A stretch of DNA of 64,000 nucleotides from Rhexocercosporidium sp. MPI-PUGE-AT-0058 (lineage: Eukaryota > Ascomycota > Leotiomycetes > Helotiales). Below the pieces are notes generated by a model. It ran no database searches. It was not told where the DNA came from and saw nothing but the letters and a program-made list of their open reading frames with translations. Both the position numbers and the translations under genes were made by a program. The DNA lies in NCBI GenBank assembly GCA_020746875.1, contig JAGTJL010000001.1, positions 2,790,001 through 2,854,000 on the forward strand. The letters are read 5' to 3'. Of this stretch, positions 56,744 to 64,000 are shown piece after piece (the stretch's first letter is position 1; each line of letters starts with the position of its first letter).

Positions 56744-57399
56744 ATGTCCGTCGAAAGAAGGCTTTTCTGAGCTTCGAACCTTCAGTATTAAGATGACGTC
56801 CTTTATTTTGGGTATGATTGAAAGGGCAACCACTAGCGCCACGCTAAACATTTAAGCTTTCTGCTAGCCTATGTAAAACAAAATCACGTGCTTGTCTCTA
56901 AGCATCCATTCGTCTAATAAATTCCAAGTACGATGAGATCGAGTGCTGTACAGTCTTTATTCTCAAAAAGCCAGGATCTTTAGCCTCCGTACAGGGATTC
57001 AACGTCCCTCCGTGCGTGCCGAGAAACAGTTGCACATTGGAAGAAGAAGTGATAGTAGCATGCTTGAGCTAGGCTACCTCCACAGGTATATGTTACGTGT
57101 GGGCACGTGACTATAACTCAGGGACCCGGATTGCCCGAACAACAAAAACCAGAGATACGGAAGGGGGTTGACAGTGGGTCTCGTCCACGGGTGTAGGGCG
57201 GTAAGGCAATGTGCTCCATAGAATAGTATTGATTATTCCCTAGAAATTTCCTGGATTGGTGAGGCCAGGGCTGGATGAGACCTATTGTCAACCCCTTTCC
57301 GGACTTCAAGCATCCCAATTTTTAAACTAATTAATAAGTCTATGAAAATAAAAGTTCCGAATCAACCAGGGGTTCTTCCTCACCACCTTATTCCCCCGA
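56744..57399. other. intergenic, no gene
   Basis: No frame with a recognisable domain; a minus-strand frame at 57118-57318 has no support. Confidence 0.35.
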
Positions 57400-57932
57400 C
57401 CCTTCTAGAACCCCTTTCCAAACTCATTCCTTCACAGGCGGTGGAGGGGAACTGAAGAAAACGCGAAAAAACTAAAAAGGAACTCTTTGAACGTAAACTT
57501 TAGAGAGGGGAGAAGAGTATAACGAGCATTCGCAGCGAAGCATCAAGTGCGATGCTATTTCGGATCAGGATCAACGCCGAGCAAGAAATATAAATCAATT
57601 ACATTAAATGCAGAGGAACTCTTTCCATTAAGTCTTATAGAGAGATGTTATTTATTATAACCGTCGCTACTGTATGATTATACGGATTCCTTCTCTTCGC
57701 CATCGTGATATAACACAGGATACACTCTGTAAGGAAATGGGATGCCTCACAACGTTTTATACATAGACCAAGTTGAAAAGATCATCTCCTAGCCCTCTAA
57801 TACGTGATGGTATCATTGCTTCATTATTAAATCCCAAAGACGTTACATTCTCGTTACTCGATTGTTGTCAGTTAGTGGTGGTGATACCATCAGAAAATTG
57901 ACCCCCTACAGAAACAGGGGTAATTAACCACC
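57400..57932. repeat. duplicated segment, MADS-like gene body deleted (copy 2)
   Basis: Matches 34050-34850 in two blocks that here join directly at about 57678-57679 (ctactgtatgatt followed by atacggattccttctc). The right block keeps the promoter region and, on the minus strand, the first seven codons (MAKRRNP) of the MADS-like gene; everything else of that gene is missing. Left of the junction this copy has about 100 bp more than copy 1 (around 57512-57640). Confidence 0.8.
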
Positions 57933-58026
57933 TACAACCCACAAATTCTACGAATCAGTAGCGAACAACTATTGGCTTTCTCAACTCCCAAAAAAGAAGA
58001 CTAAACTTATCAGAAAAAGTATTCCA

Positions 58027-58107
58027 TCATGCCTCCCCAGCTGATACATTTCCGAAGACATTGACCGGCACCCTGTCTGCCATTCTGCCCCCCTCCTGGC
58101 CCTGCTC
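58027..58107 (-). pseudogene. Fungal_N family fragment, copy D
   Basis: Minus strand reads RMADRVPVNVFGNVSAGEA and stops at 58027, near the edge of the duplicated segment. NVFGNVSAGEA is the same motif as NIFDNVSAGEA in copy C, but the following VIVST part is missing. Confidence 0.4.
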
Positions 58108-58388
58108 CTCAATCGCTTCATCCGTGCCGGGCATTCCGACGGTGGCTGCAGGTAGGCTTCGCTCAGGATGCTCTAAAAGGTAAGTCGGGAAGGAACCTTC
58201 CACAGGCAATAGAGCTGTTGATGAGCTTTTTCCATGACAAACTATCCATGGAACTGAAGCAAGCTGCACATAGCAAGACCGCTTGCTTATGCTTACCTAA
58301 TTGTAAACAAGATGGATAGCTGCATGTGTTTCGTAGAACATGAGTAACTCCATCTCCGCATAGACTACGTATTGACTTCATCGCCTCA

Positions 58389-60744
58389 TTATCTTCTCCT
58401 ACTCTGAGAAACCCATTCTGGATCGGTGACTAAAATAGTAAAGTCTTTCAATCCTGGCATGAACAATTCCGCCCTGTCACGCTGTGTTATAACATGCTTT
58501 CTCATCCAGCGGAAATCGTCCTCGTTAAGTATTGTAATGTCGCGAGACTCTCGGTCTGGCATCGTATCTTTGAGTGTAAAAGTTAGGCACGGGGGACCTC
58601 TTACACCACCACGACCCGTTTGACTTCCGAACCAGGCAAAAAACTCCGTGGTCTTGATCTTATGTCTCCAGACGGAGAATTCGTAGGGCGCGCTGAACTT
58701 TCCTAGCTCGTCCATTTGAAGTCTGACGACGATCTCGGGAGGCGACGAAGCGAACTTTACTAGTTCACGAATGCTCCGTTGTCTAGGCTGAGTAGCCGCT
58801 CTTGCTTGGGATGGTTGAGCATGATCTGAAGCGGGGACCTTTCGGGGCTTGTAGTATAGTACCGTAGAGCTTCCATGAATTACGCATGTTTGCCCAACCC
58901 CGATGGTCAGTTCCGCGTAGAGGTCGCCTATTAGTCCTTGCCCTGTATCAACTTGCTGAACAGAAAAGCCATGAACAGTAATGGCCACTAGTCCCTTTGC
59001 ACTAGATTTGTCGACCACAGCCCCGCATACATCTGGGTATACCCGTTTTCGTCCTCCCGTGGTTTCGTCTTCTTCTAGTTCTACATCCTCTCGTCCAGCT
59101 ATCTATACATATGTTATATTGACATCAATTAGACCTTGGTTTATTATCTTACAAATTCTGCAGCCTTATTCCTGAGCCTTTTCTTGTCATTTGCCGTTCT
59201 CGATGTCTCAAAAACGCCTGTCATGACGTTCATCCACATGCTGTTGTGGTGAGACCGGGATGGATCTTTGGTCGGTTTCAGAGGTTGGTGACCAACATGA
59301 TTCACTTGGGCTGGTATTGAGCGCACCTGTGGTGTGTGACCCTAGTACCTGCGAAGTTGGAGGGGGTGGGTGAAAGAGATATGGCTGGCCCAGGGCAATT
59401 CGATACTGGGAGGGACGTAAATGGATTCTGCTCGAGTAGGGGCTGACGCACCAGCCGAGGTGCTTGACAGATAGAGTTATTGGTAGTTGTCATACCAGTC
59501 GATGATTGTTGTAGTTTGTTAGGGTCGAAAGGGGGAATGCCTTGGCTTTGGGAAGCTTTGCCACACCATCCGGTCTCAACTTGCGTAACTGCTGAGTAGG
59601 TGGTCATGGTGGCTAGTGAGCGAACTATCCATGGCTCTCCAACACCCCTATTCTGTCTCGAGGCTTGGCCGGGTAAGTGAAGGAATGCTTGGGGATCGTC
59701 GGGCAGATCAGAATTTTGAGTATGGGATCGAGTTCTCACTTCATCGTTCCTGACAGTTCCAAGACAATGTTGTTGGTATGATGTGGTGGAGGACGTTTAT
59801 AGAGGCGGGTTGGCGAGTCTGGTGGCCTATAGAAACTCCTGAGATGCCAAACTTTAGTGAGCAGTGATCTCCTTCAGCCATAAGTTTGCTCTGTGGAGGC
59901 TTATCAATTCTCCTCAGAGTTGATGGCTCTCTCGCACTTTGTTCCGTCTCTCGCCCTGGCAACGTATTCGGATTCGGTCGGCACTGTTTCAAGGCTGGAA
60001 TAGCTGGGGGTGACAGCTCCTGAGAACTAGATGATAACTTAGCCGATCTAGGAGGACGTTGACAATCATCTGGGGCGTCTGTTGGTGGAGGAGACCATTC
60101 TCCATTGTGTAGATGTGCGAGGCCGGAAGAACTTTCAGTGGCAGAAGCGGAGTGGTACGTGTTAATTGAAGGCCGTATGAATCCCGATTGCTGACTTTCT
60201 CCGTCCGGTGAGGGAATGTATAAAGAAATGTGTAGCCGGTTTCGTGCCTTTTCAACAAAGTCCGGTGCAGAATCAAGTACAAACAAAGCATCCCTGGCCT
60301 TCTGGGTAGCGTCGGAATTTGTGTCTGATTTTTGATGCTTGGATTGAACTGCTGTTCTGTCGCCTTGCAACGTAGCCCCAGTTGCATCGGGACCGCCGGA
60401 CGCAGATGTTGTTTTTGGATTTTCGCCCTCTACTGTCGCTGTGTCCTTGATTGTCCCGTTGTCCTCCACTATCCCTGTATCGCCGGCTGTCCCTGCCTCC
60501 CCGATTGTCTCTGTGTTCCCGCTTGTCCCCGTGTCCTCGATTATCCCTGTGTCTACGACTATAAAGTCTCCAACCTCTTCGTCGTCAAGAGACTTGTTTC
60601 TTCTAGGTCGTTTAGTGCGTCTTGCCCTGACATGGGAGGATGGCTCTCGATCGGTACTCCTCTTGAGGTAACGTCAGCAAACATTCCTTATATGCTGTAG
60701 AGGTAAAAGCTGATACTTACCATTTTCACTAAATGCTGAGGCAT
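58389..60744 (-). CDS. large low-complexity hypothetical protein
   Basis: Start MPQHLVKM at 60744; a GTAAGT intron with a CTCAAG acceptor joins to RSTDREPSSHVRARRTKRPR, a basic patch, then acidic LDDEEVGDFIVVDTG and an array of 8-residue units (DTGIIE.., DTGTSG, DTGIVE). A long Ser/Pro/Gln-rich region follows, with one or two frame changes between 59741 and 59300. A conserved-looking C-terminal domain comes after a GTAAGA intron: GREDVELEEDETTGGRKRVY, KGLVAITVHGFSVQQVDTGQ, LVKFASSPPEIVVRLQMDEL, and FAWFGSQTGRGGVRGPPCL, ending at 58389. Function unknown; the basic/acidic front end suggests a nuclear protein. Confidence 0.45.
60441..60575. repeat. 24-bp (12-bp half) coding minisatellite
   Basis: Plus-strand units resemble ttgtccct/c gatt..., about five 24-bp periods, encoding on the minus strand the D-T-G-(I/T)-(I/S)-(E/G) array of the large protein. 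Confidence 0.65.
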
Positions 60745-61621
60745 TCTTCCACCACTATCTCGGTCACCTTCTGGTAAGAGATTGTTTCGATTAACAAGCT
60801 GGTAGCTGCGAGTTCGACGACGGAGTAGAGCTACCACTCGCTCCCCTCCCAACGTCTAGAACTAGCAATTCTCCCCTCAGACATGTGCTGATGTATTGGA
60901 AGAAGCCATTGAAGAGTCGTTGCTTTCGGAGAATGCGCGGTTAACGACGGGCGGGGCGCATGCAGCTTGCGCATACTCTACTAGGGTGTGATAAGCGCAT
61001 TAAAAACCACTGTTTTGTCCAGGCTTCCAACAAGTCTAAATTCTCCTGAACCACTTCCCATGGTTTGACGTCCTGTTTGGTGACCTGTCGAAACGGCTAA
61101 CTTCGATGGTATTCGCGCGTCCCGTGATCTGCTTCAAGTCTCGAGACTGGCACTGCAGGATGTTTGGCTGGCGATCTCGATAAGAGAAATCACCATAGGC
61201 TAGAGTCGGCACTAGTTGCAGAGTACCAGGAATGGCCAAACGCACTGGAAAGTATTGATTTCTAAATGACATGGGCCGTTGGGCAACTGGCCATGCATTC
61301 ACGGTGGTGTCAGAAAGATGGCCTACGGCATTCAGTCGATCTTCACCCCACCTTTTCTCGTCTCCTCCCCATTCCCAGTTAGCAACCTCACGTTTTCTCT
61401 CGGATGGCCCTCTCCTATTATGGACGAGGACATTTTCAAGCCTAGTCCTTCTCCTACGTTTCCTCGTTTCGCCGGAAATTCTACCCTGCGAGGAGTGATT
61501 TCTTGGTAAGGCTCTTTGGACTTGCTAGTCTGTGGTCGAGCTCACATTCGTCAGGCACAGCTGCCATCTCTACGCTTTCGTCCTCAACCATTCTTCGGAT
61601 TGATCCAACGTGCCTCGAACG
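60745..61621. other. intergenic / promoter region between divergent genes
   Basis: Separates the divergent large protein and the SesB-like gene. A possible 5' exon for the latter exists at 61420-61500 (MDEDIFKPSPSPTFPRF) ending at a GTAAGG donor with a TTCGTCAG acceptor at about 61550; it is more likely an untranslated leader intron. Confidence 0.35.
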
Positions 61622-62761
61622 ATGAAGAAACTCAAAGCGGGTTTCAAGCCTGGGCAGAACCAGCCAAAGACTGCCTACAACCCGAGGGCCGATCGGCCAG
61701 AAAGAACGAGCAGCGACCCCACTCTGCCCAATCCGCGACCGTACTCTGGGTCATCTTCTGAGGGTTTTCTGCTCGACTCTTTCCCTGATGGAGTTGAAGT
61801 GTTGCATGACCGTCCCGACGCTACGGTTGACATCTGCTTTGTCCACGGTTTGACCGGCAATCGGGACAGCACTTGGACCGCCCACGGGCAATCCACACCC
61901 TGGCCAAAGACGCTCCTCCCACCCAAGCTCACCAGAGCTCGTATCCTCACTTACGGCTACGACGCATACATAGTGCGAAAATCGGCTGCATCCTTAAATC
62001 GCCTGATCGATCATGCCACGAACCTTCTGAACGACTTGACGACGGACAGAGCTTCCCGTGATGCTTCATCTCGTCCCCTCATTTTCGTCACTCACAGCCT
62101 CGGCGGCCTTGTCTGCAAGGAGGCCATTCTCCTCTCGCGAAATAACCCCGAATCTCATCTTCGGGGCATATTCGATTGCACCAATGGCATCGTATTCATG
62201 GGCACTCCTCACAAGGGGTCCTGGATGGCCGACTGGGCCAAGATACCGGCTTCGGCTCTCGGTCTCGTCAAGTCCACCAACAAGTTGCTGTTAGAGATCT
62301 TGGAGACGGATAACCAGTTCCTAGAGTCCATTCAGGTCAGGTTCTGGTCGATGATACGGGAACTGCGAGAAGCCGGCAGGCGTCTTGAGGTCACATGCTT
62401 CTTTGAAGAACTGCCTCTGCCTGTGGTCGGGAAAGTTGTGTCCAAGGAATCAGCCACCCTTGAAGGTTACAGTTCTTTCAGCATTCACGCCAACCATAGA
62501 GACATGGTCAGGTTTGGCTCCGCGGAAGACAATGGATTCGAAAGGTTGCTTGGCGAGCTGATCAGATGGGAATCACAAATCAGGGATTCAGTCGCTAGTC
62601 AACCAACACGATTGATGGAAGGAAAGGTCGAGGGGCCGGGCCACACGTTTTCCAATTTCAGTGGCGAGCAATTCAACGCTCCTGGTGGAACTCAGAACAT
62701 CGCCAAGGGCGAGGGCAACCAGTTCCCTGGGTCAACTTTTAGCGGGTCTGTTCAATTTTGA
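61622..62761 (+). CDS. SesB-like alpha/beta hydrolase with C-terminal amyloid-type motif
   Basis: ATG 61622, about 379 residues, one exon. The front part is a basic disordered stretch. The hydrolase core has ATVDICFVHGLTGNRDSTW (oxyanion HG), LIFVTHSLGGLVCKEAILLS with nucleophile Ser in HSLGG near residue 160, and GIVFMGTPHKGSWMADW, typical of SesB-type lipase-like effectors in fungal NLR clusters. At the end (about residues 340-379) is a Gly/Asn/Gln/Phe motif: FSNFSGEQFNAPGGTQNI then AKGEGNQFPGSTFSGSVQF, of the sigma-type amyloid signalling class known from SesA/SesB and cognate NLR N-termini. Motif nearly identical in the convergent gene at 63310-63939. Intact. Inferred role: membrane- or lipid-directed cell-death effector activated by motif templating. 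Confidence 0.8.
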   Translation: MKKLKAGFKPGQNQPKTAYNPRADRPERTSSDPTLPNPRPYSGSSSEGFLLDSFPDGVEVLHDRPDATVDICFVHGLTGNRDSTWTAHGQSTPWPKTLLPPKLTRARILTYGYDAYIVRKSAASLNRLIDHATNLLNDLTTDRASRDASSRPLIFVTHSLGGLVCKEAILLSRNNPESHLRGIFDCTNGIVFMGTPHKGSWMADWAKIPASALGLVKSTNKLLLEILETDNQFLESIQVRFWSMIRELREAGRRLEVTCFFEELPLPVVGKVVSKESATLEGYSSFSIHANHRDMVRFGSAEDNGFERLLGELIRWESQIRDSVASQPTRLMEGKVEGPGHTFSNFSGEQFNAPGGTQNIAKGEGNQFPGSTFSGSVQF

Positions 62762-63309
62762 TCCGACTCTGCTCTGGGAACAGAAGATACCAAGGGTCGA
62801 AAGTCGGGTTCTCGATGATATGTTAGTCGTTATTGGTTGGTCTTGAAAATGCCTAGGTAGAGATGGATAAACTTGCAAGTCAAAGCTGTTATATATAGTA
62901 TGTGACATTGACTTGCGCTTTATCTTACTGATTCATTTGTTCAGAGTTCAGACGCGGCGTGAGTGCTCTCGAACAACGCTACTAACTAAACGCGCCATAA
63001 GTCGAGTTTGCAGTCTCTTGGATGTCAAACTGGTGGGCGAATAGTGGTAACCAATTCCCCAGGGCCAGCTTCAGTGGACCCTGTGCATTTTAGCTAGGAG
63101 GGTCTTCGACTGCATGTGTGAAGATGTCTATGCAGAGATCAATAATTTGTTACATTGGCTTGCGTTTCATCTTGCTGTGAATCATTTCTTTAAAACTAAC
63201 GATGTTGAGGAAGTGACAGTTCTCAAACTACAATACTAAACGCACAATACCGTTCCGCACTACCTAGACATCAAGGCCGGCCTTCGCTCCTTACTATCTT
63301 AACCTAAAA
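62762..63309. other. duplicated 3' region between convergent effector genes
   Basis: The SesB-like 3' flank (62880-62995: gacattgacttgcg...tttatcttac...ctactaactaaacgc) is repeated in diverged form at 63145-63245 (acattggcttgcg...tttcatcttgc...caatactaaacgc), indicating a tandem duplication. Confidence 0.6.
63046..63094 (+). pseudogene. relic of a third amyloid-motif gene end
   Basis: Reads SGNQFPRASFSGPCAF and stops; this is the end of the motif of the SesB-like gene (GNQFPGSTFSGSVQF). It lies upstream of the duplicated 3' flank, as expected if a whole gene end was duplicated and then eroded. Confidence 0.6.
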
Positions 63310-63939
63310 TCAAGCAAAGGACACAGTCGAATAGAAGTTAGCCCCAGGAAGTTGGGGGCCCTTGCCCTCGCCCTTGGTGATGTTCTGAGTTCCACCAGGA
63401 GCGTTGAATTGCTCGCCACCGAAATTGGAAAACGAATTGCCCGACCCCTCGTTTGGCACAGACGGCTCCATCTTGGACAACTTGTCTATTGCTTCGCGCA
63501 ATCCCTTGACGTGATCTTCCATTGCAGCCTTAATCGCATCGTTCTCGGCCAGGTCGCATACATCCTTCATCATCCCAGTCGTCAAGACCTCCACTGTCCT
63601 TCCCTGGCCATGTCGTTGCACGGCCGCTTTGTAACGCTGGAACCTCGAAGTCTCCGGTGCTTGAGCGACGTCCTTGAATATGCTCTCAGACAGCTTTGCT
63701 TTTGTATTGCAGGCCTGCAGTGAGCGTATGGCGCTTTGGGGATCTCCGGCTAGGTTGCGTCCGTCTAGTTGAGTGTTGGCTCCCTGGAGAGCCTCCCGGA
63801 CAAGGAGTAGCCCTCGACCTGCTTCATGGAAGGCCTCTCGGAGACCCTTATCATCCTTGACAGTATTGTAGTGTTTCGTGGTGGCCTCGAGAGCGGCGAT
63901 CGTGCTGGAGATCAAGCTAGTGACGTTGGTGCCTGCCAT
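63310..63939 (-). CDS. SesA-like (NACHT_N type) protein with the same amyloid-type motif
   Basis: ATG 63939, 209 residues. Helical N-terminal domain: MAGTNVTSLISSTIAALEAT then TKHYNTVKDDKGLREAFHEA, GLLLVREALQGANTQL and VCDLAENDAIKAAMEDHVKG, resembling the SesA/HeLo-like domain placed in front of fungal NACHT receptors or in solo effectors. The C-terminus (about residues 165-209) carries FSNFGGEQFNAPGGTQNI then TKGEGKGPQLPGANFYSTV. It converges on the SesB-like gene. Known members of this class oligomerise and act at membranes in cell death; inference for this copy. Intact. Start chosen at the MAGTN ATG because upstream codons have no Met. Confidence 0.8.
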   Translation of the reverse strand: MAGTNVTSLISSTIAALEATTKHYNTVKDDKGLREAFHEAGRGLLLVREALQGANTQLDGRNLAGDPQSAIRSLQACNTKAKLSESIFKDVAQAPETSRFQRYKAAVQRHGQGRTVEVLTTGMMKDVCDLAENDAIKAAMEDHVKGLREAIDKLSKMEPSVPNEGSGNSFSNFGGEQFNAPGGTQNITKGEGKGPQLPGANFYSTVSFA

Positions 63940-64000
63940 CTTTGTACGCAGGATGAGATTAAGGATAATAGTATGGTTCGGTGCGGCCAACTTCTAATAT

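Noticed and set aside
1..64000. tRNA, rRNA or complete transposable element
   Set aside because: No cloverleaf-like sequence, rRNA segment, LTR pair or full transposase could be recognised by reading; tRNAscan and a repeat library search would be needed to exclude them.

Overview
The window looks like accessory genome of a filamentous ascomycete (Pezizomycotina; Leotiomycetes is my guess). The evidence is many spliceosomal introns of about 45-60 nt with GTRAGT donors, CTAAC-type branch points and YAG acceptors, together with fungal-only families: Zn2Cys6 regulators with a Fungal_trans_2-type domain, HET-domain proteins, Fungal_N (STAND N-terminal) proteins and SesA/SesB-type cell-death effectors. 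There is no sign of bacterial operons, rRNA, CRISPR or a tRNA that I can recognise.

Layout. 0.4-10.4 kb is mostly intact minus-strand genes: a many-exon coiled-coil protein, a full Zn2Cys6 transcription factor, a small Cys-rich protein, a GNAT acetyltransferase and a hypothetical protein. 10.8-18.5 kb holds a frameshifted LaeA-like methyltransferase and several unrecognised broken genes. 19-24.8 kb contains genes whose reading frames are cut by in-frame stops that each differ by one C-to-T change from Arg or Gln codons, as repeat-induced point mutation (RIP) leaves. 23.7-28.95 kb is bounded by two oppositely oriented 11-bp-period repeats and carries a broken aminoglycoside-phosphotransferase-like gene and two intact small genes. 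29-37 kb is decayed: pieces of kinase, membrane-protein, BTB, HET and bZIP genes, with one intact short MADS-like gene. 38.1-39.7 kb is an intact GEN1/Yen1-like nuclease. 39.9-47.2 kb has a Tc1/mariner fragment, a long AT-rich HET relic, a second MADS-like gene, a broken kinase and a BTB relic. 47.7-48.9 kb is a possible PD-(D/E)XK-like gene. 49.9-54.4 kb holds a third MADS-like gene followed by a run of Fungal_N relics. 55.6-60.7 kb has a RING-H2 gene and a long low-complexity protein.

61.6-63.9 kb is the most coherent functional unit: a SesB-like alpha/beta hydrolase and a convergent SesA-like protein share an almost identical C-terminal motif of the fungal amyloid-signalling (sigma) type. 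A third truncated copy of the motif end lies between them. No intact NACHT or NB-ARC receptor is visible in the window.

Two kinds of gene damage recur and should be kept apart: C-to-T type in-frame stops, mostly in 19-36 kb, and single-base frameshifts spread over otherwise sound genes, which could be real decay or consensus errors.
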